Assembly (NCBI RefSeq): GCF_018446385.1
Contig: NC_055991.1
Location: 114,733,794 to 114,797,793, forward strand
Direction: 5' to 3'
DNA from: Zingiber officinale
Taxonomy: Eukaryota > Streptophyta > Magnoliopsida > Zingiberales > Zingiberaceae
DNA length: 64,000 nt
The number at the start of each line of letters is the position of its first letter. Position 1 is the stretch's first letter. Below, piece after piece: positions 23,589 through 36,167 of this stretch. A program made the translations under genes and the position numbers. A model generated the notes under the pieces. The model was not told the DNA's origin, did no database searches, and was given only the letters and a program-made list of their open reading frames with translations.

Positions 23589-24841
23589 AAGACAGAGATA
23601 GAGATGTGGATCATCATTCAAATGTGCTTCTCCCTACCAGTCGACAGCACCGGAACACTTGTCCCCTGCGACAAATGGGACGCACCAACTCGTAAGAAAA
23701 TTGAAACCAATGCAAAAGCAATATAAACTCTTCAATGCGGCTTAACCAAAGAAGAATTGAACCGAGTCGGCCCATTCTCAAGCATGAAAGAACTATGAGA
23801 GAAGCTGATCGAGCTCCACGAGGAAACTTCCGATACGAAAGTAAGTAAACGTGATTTAATTTTGAATAAATTATATAATATAAAAATGCAGGAAGGTGAG
23901 ACAGCAAGCCAACTTCATGCTCGCATACAAGATCTACTGAACGACCTCCACGCAATCGGACAAAAGGTGGAAAATTACGACGTCATCAGGTATGCATTAA
24001 ATGCATTTCCTAAGAACACCTTGTGGGCATCAATGGTAGATGCTTACAAGGTCTCTAAGGATCTTTCTTCAATTAAATTAGATGAATTATTCTCATAGTT
24101 TGAATTACATGAGCAGACTAATGCATTGCCGGGAGAGAAAGGTATTACTTTGATTGCAGATACAAGCAGAACGAGAGAATGAAAAATCAAGCGTCGAACC
24201 GAACCCGAGTCCGAAGATGAATCAGACTCAGAAGACGACAAAATTACCGCCGAGCTCGTAAAACTGGTGCGGAAAATGAAGGTTAAGTATGGAGTTACAT
24301 GCTACGGCTGTAACCAGAGCGGACACTACAAGCCGGAGTGTTCGAACCAGAAGCAAAGAAGAAGGAAGGCCTTGAAAGCAATGTGGTCCGAACCCTTTTA
24401 AGATTCCAACAAAGAACACGAGCAAGCAAGCTTCCTTGCTCTACCAGTACAAGTATATGTTGGTGAAACGGAATCCAAATCAGAAATCGAAGCTGAATCG
24501 GAAACCCAGTCCGAAAAAAATCACGGATATGTATCCATTTCCGAAGGGTCAAACAATGTTGTAAGTTCCCTAATTTCTTGTAAAAAATTGATGAATTACA
24601 AAATTTAGTTTCGTATTTATTAAGAAAGTTAGCCAAATCCAATGTCCGAGTTAAGTCACTTCAAAAGGAGGTAACAACCCTTAAAGAAGTGACTAACTCG
24701 AGTTCTTTGACTGAGAAAGTTAAGGAAGAAAATTTCAATTTAAAAACTCAAGTCAAAGAACTCAAGGACTCATTAGAACAATTCACTTTGGGTTCCAAGA
24801 ACCTTGACCTAATTCTTGGAAAACAAAGGATCGTATACAAG

Positions 24842-25452
24842 TAGAGCTGTAAATGAACCAAGCGTTTGTGAACAAACTTGGTATTCGACTTGGTAAGAGT
24901 TTGTTTATGTTCGTTCAATATACATAAGATTAATTAAACAAACAAGCTTGAGCAGCTCGTTAAGCTAAATAAACAAGCTTGAACACGTATGTGTTCAGCT
25001 CGTTAACGTTCGTGAACAATATTCATGAACAATGTTCACAAATCATATTCATTAATAAAATTCCTTTTAATAGGCTAAATAAACAATAAAATAAAATAAA
25101 TAAATAAATTTAAATTATCAAACTCAATAATCAATCAAACAACTAAAAGTTTCAAACAATCAAACAAACTTGAATTGAGAGCTTGATAACATCTAAACGA
25201 ACCAAGCTCGAACTAAACTCAAGCCAAGCTCGAACCAAGCTCAAGCCTAGCTTGAATTGAGAGCTTGATAACATTTAAACGAACCAAACTCAAGCCAAGC
25301 TTCAAACAAACTCAAACTCATAAAAAATAAACCAAGCCAAGCTTGAACACTCATTTCAAAAGCTTGGTTCATTTTAAGCTCGACTTGGTTATTTTATCAA
25401 ACAAGCTTGAACACCTCAAAGCTCGGCTCGGTTCGGCTCGTTTACAACCCTA
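24842..25452 (-). mobile_element. Non-autonomous hAT-like element, copy 2 (inverted relative to copy 1)
   Basis: The 611-bp element has ends TAGAGCTGTAAATGAACC and GGCTCGTTTACAACCCTA. Flanks are TATACAAG (24834-24841) and TATACAAT (25453-25460), an 8-bp target duplication with one mismatch. Its reverse complement aligns along its length with 23011-23588. It also sits in the gag-type region of element A, about 1.25 kb from copy 1, so the pair could form a large hairpin in a read-through transcript. Confidence 0.82.
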
Positions 25453-25689
25453 TATACAATCGAACTGGACTTGAATTTAAGGCTAAATATAAATTTAGAT
25501 ATTATTTGTCTCTAGTAAAACGCTCAAATAGAAACTTAGTCCAAACATGGGTCCCCAAGTCGAACTTGATTAATCAAGTTAGACTTGGTCAATATTGGAT
25601 CCCCAACAATCAAATTCATTACCTTGATAGACCTTATCGAGGCTATGATCCAGGAGGAGCCAATAAAAAGACCATTTTTATAAAATAGA

Positions 25690-27585
25690 ATTGTCTAATG
25701 TTTGATTTAATGTTTTTTATTATTCATGCTTAAACTAGGATAGATAAGAACCTAGGCTTGATTCACACTTGACTAGTTAGACCGAGGAGTTTCAGAAAGA
25801 AAATTAAATATCCAATTTCATTGAAAGACTTTGTCTAGAAGTGATGGATGATCTCATACCCAAGAAGGTCTAGTGGCTCACCACAGCATAGAAGTCAGTT
25901 ATAATAAATATTTAATTAACTAACTGTAAAATTTTAGTCTAACTCAATTATAAATCAATTCTTAGATTGGAATTTAAATTAAAAATTAAATTAATTATCT
26001 CACAAAACTATTAAGGTTCCCTGATTGAAAATCTAGAAAACGGTGAGATGAACGTAGATTTAAAATAGTTAACCAAATTCAAATTAATTCAATTAAGTTT
26101 ATTTAATTAATTTCGCAAAATTAATTTCAAAGTCATAATTATTTCAAAACCTTACTTAATTTCATAATTAATTTCAATTATTTCAAAATCTTATTTAATT
26201 TCATAATTAATTTCAAAATCATAATTATTTCAAAATCTTACATAATTTCATAATTATTTTCAAATCATAATTAATTTCAAAAAGTTAATTAGTTTCAGAT
26301 CATAATTAATTTTAATTAATTAATCAAAGGAAATTATTTCAAATGATTTAATTTTCAAAATCGTAATCATAATTATTTTTAAATATTATTTAAAAAGTTT
26401 TAAAAAATTTAAATTACTCAAACGTATATGTTTTTAAATTCAAACTTATACTTTACATTTAAAATCCAAATTTAATTTAAATTATTTTTAAAATATACTT
26501 CAATATTATAAATATTTTTTAAAGTTAAAGATAAAATCACTTTAACTTTGTCTCACTCTGTCTCATAAGCTGAATATGTTTGATAACATAGAATGAGTGA
26601 GATGAAAAATCAGAAAAATAAAAAATAATTTTTATATTTACATACTTGGACTCTAGAAATTTTTTTGACATTAATTAAGGAGGAGTGAAAGAGGAAGTTT
26701 AATTTTAAAACTATTTTTGAAAATGAAAATAAATTATTTTTGAAAAGACAGAAATTAAGTTTTGGATAAAATATTTTTAAGTATTTTTCAAAAGAGTTCT
26801 TTTACTTAGCTAAGTATTTTAATCAAAATATATTTAAAGCTAAAGTTTTCTTTTTAAGCTAAGTTGTTATAAAAATATTTTTAAAAGCGGAAGTTTTTAT
26901 CATAATATTTTTAAAACTAAAAATATTTTTATCAAAAGTTTTTTAAAAGCTAAGTACTTAAACTTAATTTTTTATCAAAATTTTAAACTAAGCTTTAATC
27001 AAAATCTTTTTTAAACGGAATACTTTTAACTAATTCTTTTTTAAAACCTTTATAAAGCTAAGTATTAAAGCTAAGTTCTTATCAACTTCTTTTAAAAGCT
27101 AAGTATTTCACAAAATAATTATTTTCAAAGTTACAATTTAGTTAAGTTATTTTTTTTAAAAAAAAACTAAGAATTTTCAAAGTACTTCTAAATTAGCTAA
27201 ATGTGTTTCAAAGCACTTATTTTCAAAAGCTAAGTTTAGCTAAGTTTTTTTTTTAAAAAAAAGGCTAACTCACTTTCAAATACTTAAAAATTAGTTAAGT
27301 TTTTAAGTGCTACTCTTCCGGTGAAGCTTAAAGTTAAATAGAATAAATATTTTTTTTACATGTAAAACAACATTCTCTCTGTTTATTATTTTTGATTTAT
27401 GTCAAAAGGGAAAAAAAATCAAAGTTAAGAAAAAGTTAATAATTTAAACATAATTTTTATGAAAGGGAGAGCATAAGGATATTTTTTTAGGAATTATTTT
27501 ATTTATGCTCTTACTTAAATTCCTTTATTATCTTATGTTTTACTTAACTTTGAACTGTGTTGTCATAATAAAAAAAAAGAGAGAT
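25690..27585. other. AT-rich non-coding interior of element A
   Basis: There is no coding signal. The sequence is dominated by repeated AATTAATTTCAAA and AAGCTAAGTATTTT phrases. A related AT-rich tract (about 56.1-57.6 kb, opposite strand) occupies the same position in the related element C. It shares the sequence around a TGTTTGATAAC motif, so this is a conserved non-coding part of the family. Confidence 0.7.
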
Positions 27586-29099
27586 TGTTGGTGCAGGAAA
27601 CATCCGACGATCAAACATGTGTTTTGATTATGTCAAAGGGTCCAAAGTTAAGTTGTATTATTATCTAACAAGGTTCATTGAGCTTGCAGGAAAGTCCTAA
27701 GTTGTCTTAGGCAAAAGTCCTAGTGGATTCTAGGCAGGTGGAAAACTCTAGGAGGTGGTAACCCTAGGTTCTAGGGGGCGGTAACCCTAAGTGGTGGAAA
27801 GTTCTAGCTGCGGTTAGGCAGGTGGAAAACCCTAAGGGGTGGTAACACTAGGTCCTAGGAGGTGGTAACCCTAGGTCTTAGGGGGTGGTAACCTTAGGTA
27901 GAAAGTCCAGTCGATCTGGAGGACCGATCTGGCAACAGGTAAACTCTTCTGAAAGGAGTAAGTGATGAGACGTTCCCCGGTGAAGGAACAGTAGGCGTCG
28001 ATTCAACGTAGGGTTTCAGGAAAATTCAAAGTCATAACCGAACAGTCCGATGACTATCAAGTACTTATATTTATCTTATATTATTGTGCTAAATTGATTT
28101 GTAGGGTATATCTTGTTTGTAGACTAATATGTTTTGTAGGAATGAAGTTACACAAGAGAACTCTCGGATGAACAGTGTCCGAGGGTCTCCGGGCTGTTGG
28201 AGGCGCCTCGGGCGCCTTGGCTATAGCTGCGCAGGAAGCAAGGTTGAAGGCGCCTTCGAAGGGGCTTGAAGGCACCTTGGACAGCTGATGGAAGGCGCCT
28301 TCCATGGAACTTGAAGGCGCCTTCAGGCGGATAAGCAACGCAGGAAGCGGAGCTTATCAGCACCGACGCGGAGGAGAAAACCCTTGGTTGGAGGCGCCTC
28401 CTATGAAGGTTGGGGGCGCCCTCCACGGGCTATTTAAGACCGGTTCGAGTAGCAGCCAAAGCACAATAAGAACTTACAATTCTTCTTCTGTGTGCTGCTA
28501 ACAAATCGATCCGGCGAAGCCCTAACTCTACTCCGACAATCAGAAACTTTCCATTTCAGGTTTCCTTATTGTCGATATAATATTTAGTGCTTTAATTATT
28601 GTATTCTTTTGTAATATTTTTGAAGTTATAGTGATTGTTCATCGAAAGTACTCTTACGTGCAGGCTTTGGCGTAGGAGTCGTCACAAGCTTCGAACTAAG
28701 TAAATCTTGATATTTACGTTTGAGTTTAATTATTCGGCTGCGTACTTACGAAACGAACGAATTAACTACGAACGCTATTCACCTCCCTCCCCTCTAATAC
28801 TTTTCAATCCTACAAAAAGTTCTAAGGATTGATATTTACTTGCCTTCTTTGCAGCAGCTAGCTCTTTCTTAATAGCTCCTAACAATATGAAACAAAAAGA
28901 TTGTCAAAATCCTCTAAATCAACAGGTGAATGCTGGCAGAACCAAGAATGTCGAGTACCATCACTAGGCTCTAATTCAAGTGCTTTCTTGAAGCTCTCCA
29001 CTGCAGAATCCACGTTGTTAAGTGCACGGTGAGCCTGACAGAGTTTAATAGGAGCGGTCATAAACTAATAACGATATATATATATACACACGTGCACAC

Positions 29100-30400
29100 A
29101 AACTAATACAAAATGTTATGAGTGGATCCAGATATGATATCACAGTCAAAGTCAATTTAAGATGACGATCAAAATTAAGGGAAGGTGACTTTCAGCAGGA
29201 CTTTGCTTCCCATCCAGCACTGAGGCCTTTACTACGAGGACGACTGGCCCAAAGGCCGGTTGAACCCAAGCGGCCTAGTGTTCTATTTTTGTGCTAAGAC
29301 ACCTATTATATATTTGATCAGCCAATAGCCGATCAAGTTTAAGGGATGACCGACCTACTATAAAACCGGTGGATAATAAAGTTGGTCAGGTTTACACAGT
29401 TCAGCACGCTCGTCTCCTATATTTACAAAAGATAAATGTTCAAGACAATTCTCATTATAGACTCGGTCGGACTTCCGGATCTCATGTTATCATCTTAGGG
29501 ACGAGCCTCCCAACATATGGACGATCGGCTAAAAGTACCGATCGGATCTCTTGGGACTCGACTCCCCATTCCTCACATTCCTCAGAGGCAAGTATCCTAG
29601 CATATGGCAGGTCGATCATAAAACCGACCGGACCTAAGAAACTTAGCTCCATATTGTTTCAATATCAAAGCTCCAAGAATTGCACAATATATAGTCGTGC
29701 CACCGATAGGCTGGACAACCCTACTATACTAGGTACTCTGCTTATGTAGTACTCTGCCAATATTCAACTAGTTGGCTAAATATTCAGCCAAGATATTTTC
29801 AAAGGACAACATTGTCAGAGAATCACAACAACCTGTCAAAGAGTAACAACTATTTGTCAAAGAATATTCGTTTATTATAACAGATGCATTTGATGGAACC
29901 TTCTTCGAAGGTGATTATTCTCTTAACCGCCTAATTAATGACGTTAAGTTACAAAAGAGGTGCACATGTATAGTCTTCCTTTACTTAATGTCTTCCTTCA
30001 CTCGATAAATATTGACACCCGACATTCTCTGCCACCTCATGATTATGAAGATTATGAGAGATGGTATATAAAGGAATCCTCTCCGTTGGCTAGGTACGTG
30101 AGACAATATATTTTACATACTGCACGCATCTACAATTATTCTCCTTCTTTCCGCTCGGCTACTATACTGATTTGAACGTCGGAGTACCTACGTCAAAACC
30201 TCTTTCCTGGTTCTTGCTCTAACGTTCTGTGGGCTTGCTTTTCCGTATGCATAGAGAGGAGGGAAGCACTCAAAGCCCTTTTCTGCTTCAGCTAATCATT
30301 TTTTTCTCCCGTGCAAAGTCTTCTCTCAACCAATAGCATCGCCACCTGCCCAGCGCGTCATCTCCTCCGGTTGCAACAGGATCACAAACATTAAAACTGA
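29100..30400. other. Intron of the CYP40 remnant with LTR-like sequence, unresolved
   Basis: About 29180-30230 looks foreign to the AT-rich intron. It has a more even base composition, repeated gaccgaccgg/gatcggat phrases, a TATATAAAGGAATCC core-promoter-like site near 30063, and a downstream pyrimidine-rich leader-like stretch. This is what a plant Ty3/gypsy solo LTR looks like, but I could not find matching ends or a target duplication, so family and limits stay open. Open frames here (29369-29749 and 29960-30175) have no family resemblance. Confidence 0.35.
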
Positions 30401-31163
30401 AAATCAATTTCGCCTAGATGTTATTTTAGTTGAATAACATTGATAACAGAGTTTGATAGGGCGGTCTGCCTCATTGTCTTTCCAAAGAATCATATCTAGA
30501 AAAATTGGGAAAATGAAATCAATAATCCACACCATTTGAATCATTGACATGAATAAGACTAACCTGACCTTGCCGGAAATAAGCTTTCGCATTTCCCTCC
30601 CTTTCTCGTATTGCAAACTCAGCATCTAACAAAGCACCTTCCAGGTCTCCTAGCTTTAGCTTGCAAGACTAATAAATAAGATCATTGAGCATGAAGCTGC
30701 AAAAGTATAACTGATGAATTTAGAGGAGTTATAAAATTAGCGTTTATTTATATTTGTATTCTATCTAATTCAAGAGAAACGTTATAGAGAGACCATTTAT
30801 CATTACAAGATCAGGAAAGCAATTTAATTAAGTAAAAAAATTGTGATCACTACATGTAATAAGTCTATTCTAATTTGCAAATAAAAGTTGTTAGTCAAAA
30901 TCTAGGCTAGTATTAGGAGTTTAACATATTCAAATAATTTAGTCCTCGAAGCTAACTATTATATTCAGGTGGGAATGGTTTTGGACTACGGAAATCAGAG
31001 TAGTAGTAAGGTTCAAAATCTCAAGTTGTGCTGAAGTTTCCAGAAAAATACTATTTCGGTAGTGTGCCAATGTTCTAATGCATGGAACTAGTAATGGATT
31101 AGAGTTGAAGAAGGAAGGAAATATTGTCTATGCTGAGCATGATTTTAAATCTTGTACCATGCC

Positions 31164-31375
31164 GGGTGAAGGAGAGCCTTGGGAAGGGGAGCCTTGGTGC
31201 AATGGTGAAGGAGAGCATTGGCGCAATGATAAAGTTGTTGCTTGTGACCAAAAAGGTCACGAGTTCGAATCCTGAAAACAGTCTCTTACAAAAAGCAAGG
31301 TAAGGCTGTGTACAATGGATCCTTCCCTAGGACTCCGCATGGCGGGAGTTTCGTGCACCGGATTTCCTTTTTTTT
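31164..31375 (+). mobile_element. Au-type SINE with 9-bp target duplication
   Basis: The tRNA-like head has an A-box region (TTGGCGCAATGATAAAGTTG) and a B-box region (GGTCACGAGTTCGAATCCTG). The conserved Au SINE body follows (CTTACAAAAAGCAAGGTAAG, GGCGGGAGTTTCGTGCACCG) and a T-rich end. Direct repeats TACCATGCC at 31155-31163 and 31376-31384 flank it. The first 50 bp repeat the GGAGAGCCTTGG start of the family about three times, an unusual head duplication. It lies in an intron of the CYP40 remnant, opposite in strand to that gene. Confidence 0.9.
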
Positions 31376-34300
31376 TACCATGCCAAGTGAAATAGTTGAA
31401 ACATATCATTCCAGTAAATTATTGAAACTTAGTACAACTTAGCATAGATACTGTCTCCTTCCTTCGCTTCATCTCCTTTCTCTTTCAATCTCCACTTTGT
31501 CACCGACACGATGCATCGGAGAGTCGGTAACTATGGCATAGTTCGAGTTTTGAACCTTGATGCCGAGTGGTATCGAGTTTGGTGATTTACCGGAGCGATA
31601 CGTTTAGACCGTTTTGCTTGGTACGGTATGACATTTCAAACCATGGATAATGATTTTGGATGGTGAAAATCATAGTTGAATATCACCAAAGCAAAGTCAA
31701 CCGATGAGAATACAATTCTACATTTTGTTTGCATAGTGAAGAGATTACTGAAACCAAAAATTACCTCAAACAATCAGAATGTCTCAATATTAAAGTAAAC
31801 AATGATCATAAATATATTAATTTAAACAATGATCATAAATTTAAGTACACCCACCAATAACTAGTAGTGTTACCAGTTCTCCAAACAGAACAAAATGACA
31901 AATTAGTCCTTATAAATCTTGGACAAATTAAAAATCGTTGATAATTCAATGATGCAAAGGGAAATATTTAAGCATAATTTGTGCATTCAAAGTATTTCAT
32001 TGAATAATTAGGAGATGGACACAACTGAAAAACTTACGGAACTATTTGTTAGTATAATGGACTTTGTCTCGCGCAACAACAAGCTTTTTGCTGCAAAACA
32101 GAATGTCAAAAATATTTAAATGCAAAAGAGAGATGCCAAGTTCAGTGGCACAAAAAGAACCCAGATAGAAGTTGCATGCCTCATCAATCCCCTCTTTTTT
32201 CCAGCATATATCCAAGTAGCGCAAAGATTTTCTATACTTTCTAAGAGCCATTTTGTAGTCTTGTTTCTGCATGGAGTGTAAGTACCTCATGTTAGTTTTG
32301 ATATGGTCAACCAGGTTAAGTTAGGTCTTATTATGTTTAATCCTTGTGTCTAAGTGTTCAGGAGTTTAGGAACACAAAAAGTCAAGCAGAAGATGCAGAT
32401 AGCAAGAAGGATGACACGGGAAATGAGCCGACGGGCTCAGTGCGTTCGAAGGACGAGATATTGTGGAAGAGTACGTTGGAAGATAAGAAGGAAGCACGCA
32501 GCGTGTTTCTGAGGGACGAGAAGCCGAAGCGGAAGGCTGCTAGAGGAGAAGGCCGGAGTTGCATTCGGGTGAGCTCAACTCTAGATGGCCGGAAAATCAC
32601 CCAAGCGATTGGAGCGAAAGACCGAACAAAGTCTACGTTAAGTTGAACTTGTCCGGGCGCCTGGACCAAGTCCGAGCGCCCGGAGCTGGTCCGGGCGCTC
32701 GGAGCTGGTCCGGGCACTCGGAGTTGGTCCGGGCGATCAGACAGGTTTGGTGTTGAACGGTCCCCGATGCAGACCGTTGCTGCGAATCATCGTTGGGTCC
32801 ATGTCAGCAGCACTCAGAGCGCCCGGACTAGGTCTAGGCGCTCGGACCATGATAAAACTTTATCATCACACCGTTACGTAGCCGTTGCGAGCAGATAAGG
32901 CACACAGCAAGGGGCGCCCAGAGCTGGTCTAGGGGCTCGGAGTCGCCACGTCTGCAAACAGCTATTTTCGACCAGTGAGCTATAAATAGAGCTCTGATCT
33001 TCTTCATTGAGACAATACATTTTGTATTTGAGTTTTCCATTCTGTTCTTCAAAGTTCTATGTGTTTAGCGTTCTGTACAAAACTTCTCCGCCTCCGACTT
33101 GTGTCGAAGGAGTCGACTAGTTGAGCTTCACTTGCTTTGGATTAGCAACCTCCTGGTTGCGAACAAAGTAAACCTTTTTTTTGTCTCATACTTATTTTAT
33201 GCAATTTAATTTCGTTTATTAAAGTATTTGCCTAAATCAAAGTCGAAAGTTTAGGAAAGGGTATTTTTGTCATTTTAGGCAATTCACCCCCCTTTTATCG
33301 GCTGCACTGGAACCAACAATTGGTATCAGAGCGAGGACGCTTTAGAAGGACTAACTGCGGACCGAAATAAAGAAATCGATGGCCGGACCAAGCATTAATC
33401 GACCAAAGTTCAAGTTAGAGTGCACACACTGGAAATGCCGAATGGAGGTATTCCTAAAAACCGACTTCGAAATGCTTTTAATAATCCAGTACGATTTTGT
33501 AGTTCCCAATAGTGGCAAAAAGCGACTACGCTTGCCCCCAGCGCCCCCGCCAACCAATTCCAAGGCCAATAGGGTTTTATAGTTCCCAAGGATCAAAAAG
33601 GAGAGGAGAAAGAAGAATCCCTATGGATGAAGAAGGAACAAAACAACTTCATAGCCAACAACTGAGCGAAATACCACTTGCTAAGCGTATTACTGCCTCA
33701 GGAAGTCAACTGCATCGAAAGTTACTCCTCGGCCAAAGAACTCTGGGAAAAATTCCTAGAGCTCCATGAAGGCACATCCGAAGCAAAGCTTACATGACGA
33801 GACATTCTTCGGAATCAACTAACAAACCTCCGTCTAGAAAAAGGTGAGAAGGGAGCTCAACTACACGCGAAGAACAAGGAGTTGATCACCGGATTGATCA
33901 ATCTCGGTGAAACGGCGACCAACCGGGACTTAGTCCGCTACACGCTCAACGTCTTTCCCAGAACTTCAGAGTGGTCCTCGATCATAGACGCCTACTATAT
34001 ATCAAAAGACCTAGAGGTAAGTACACTAGGTCTCTTTTCAACATTAGAATTATACGAATCTAGATGTGTAGGTGCAAGAAAAGAGTCAAGCCAAAACTTG
34101 GCACTGAGAGCCAACAAGAAGAACAAATCCTCAGATCTTGATGAAGACCAAGAAGCGTATATGGTAAAAGGAAGTTTAAAAAGTTTTTTAAAACTAACAA
34201 CTTTAAAGAGATGCAAACCAATAAAAATCCAAGAAGCAAAAGAAAGGTTTAATGCTACAATTGTCAAAAAGAATGACACATAAAAGATGATTGCCCAGAG

Positions 34301-35307
34301 CTAAAGAAGGAGAAAGGCAAAAGGCCAAGGTGAACCAAGCACAATAATCTCACGGCCACTTAGGATGAAAGTTCTTCATCCAAATCCGAGATAGACACCT
34401 ATGCTAGACTCGCACTAATGGCTAGTTAAGAACCAAGCAACTCGGAAGCTAGCATCGATGAAGGGGGAGCCACATCAGATGAATGCAGCAATGCAGGGAG
34501 AACCACTTTCAGATCCGACATGGTAAGTGAGGTATGTCTCTTACCTCCTGATCAACTATATTTAGGAATAAAGTGTCCAAATCTTTACGTAAGCTTAAAA
34601 CTAAGAATATAAATTTGAAAAAGGAAAATATGAATTTGAAAACAATTTTAGCTAAAACATGTCCACTAGAAGAATTTGATAAAGTTAAAACTGAAAATAC
34701 AAAATTAAAAGAACAAATAGATAATTTGAAAAATTCTGCATGTTCAAATTTTGCTACCTTAAATTTAAGAAATTGTCAAGGGCTAAATTGGTATTATAAA
34801 TTCCATAAGAGTCAAATCAGAAAAGTGACAAGAAAATATGTTCCAAGAAAATTTCTGATTAACCAATAGGTAAGAACCTATATTAAGTTCTAAAAGCATG
34901 TTTAAGTTAAATCTTTATGCATGTTTTAATTTTAATTTGCTTTAATAAATTTGTTGCATGCTTAAAATTGTCTAACTTTTTCAAATAAATTATTTTATAT
35001 CCTTTTTTTTCGAAATTAATTGGATCTTAATTTTTACATGAAAAAGAATTTTATTACTTATCAGTTGGAAAAATTTTAAAAAAATTTTACCGTTAATGAA
35101 TTTTCTACGAATTTTTTTACCGAAATATCAATTTTTAATATTAAAAATTCTCAAAAAGTCAAACTTCGAAAATCTATTTTTTCTGCAGATATACTTTCTA
35201 TTTTACATACTCAAAAATTCTAGAAAAATTTTTCGAGCTCAAAATCTATTATTAAACATTTCTTTAAAGAAAATATGCCTCTGTATAAAATAATTAATTA
35301 TAGCTTA

Positions 35308-36167
35308 TGATCCTGTCCGAGCGCTGAGTTGACGGACGCTGGAGACGTGGCACGCTCCGCTGTCTCCGACTATCGGTGTAGATCTCCGGCGAACCTGCAA
35401 AGAAGCCGAGCCGGGAGGGGTTTCCCGGCGGCGGCCCTCCAACGCTCAAGTCAGGCAACGAGGAATGAGAGAGGCAGCGTAACTGTGGCTACAGTGAGAT
35501 AGCGCATACCTTCGTCGACGTCTGGGGGTCCTTATATAGGACCCCGGGGAGGCGCGGGCACGCTTCTCTATGCGTGCACGCTTCCCCAAACATACCTTAA
35601 CGAGCCCCTGTCAGAAAAGTACCTCTGCCGTCATTCCGCAATCGTCCGAGCATATCCCGGATGTGACGGTGGAAGCTTCCACCGTATGATCCTGTGTACG
35701 GCTCGGCCGCCAACCCTGCTGCCTGTCAGCGGCAGACGTCTCGAGGATGATGTTATCCCTTGTCTCCTTTGTCCTCTTGCGCTTCCTGTCGGTTCCAGGG
35801 CCGAGCGGTTCGGCCGCTCGGCGGGCATATCACTTCTGCCTCGGTCGTATGCTCGGATGAGACTGCTCCTGCCTATCTTTGTTGCCTTGTGCACCGGCCG
35901 AACGGACAGCCCGCTCAGCCCTGAAACCCTTTTACCTTGAGCATCGGAAATCCGACCCCTAGTCGGGTTGTCTTTCATTCGGCTCGGGGGATTCCCGACC
36001 GGTCGACCATCTCAGTCCGGTCGGTTGGGTAGTCGGTCGGCTCTCTCAGTCCGGTCGGCCCTTTCAGTCCGGTCGGTCGGGTCTCGGGGTTAAATCTCTT
36101 AACCTTTGATCCCCACGTGTCGTTGACCTTCCGCCAGCGAGGGTCTCCCGTCCTTACCACCGGATCA
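35308..36167. mobile_element. Solo LTR (probably Ty3/gypsy) inside element D
   Basis: An 860-bp GC-rich block starts TGATCC and ends GGATCA, the short inverted ends expected of an LTR. It is flanked by GCTTA (35303-35307) and ACTTA (36168-36172), four of five bases alike. A TATA-like site (CCTTATATAGG) lies near 35531. Near the 3' end are three or more repeats of a CAGTCCGGTCGG phrase. Its base composition differs sharply from the AT-rich DNA around it. No internal region accompanies it, so it arose by LTR-LTR recombination. Confidence 0.7.

Larger units (their letters stand above)
13875..28814 (+). mobile_element. LTR element A: gag-only Copia-type retrotransposon, with nested insertions
   Basis: The left LTR begins at 13875 and ends at 22558, split by element B. 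The right LTR is 27586-28814. A primer site resembling the tRNA-Met type (TGGTAT...) follows the left LTR, and a purine tract precedes the right one. The interior holds broken gag-type sequence (to about 25690) and then about 1.9 kb of AT-rich non-coding DNA; no pol is seen. Two hAT-like elements interrupt the gag region. The LTRs differ by several per cent by eye, so the element is of moderate age. It is clearly broken. No matching target duplication is visible at its outer ends. A second, truncated member of the family lies at 56.1-59.8 kb. Confidence 0.8.
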
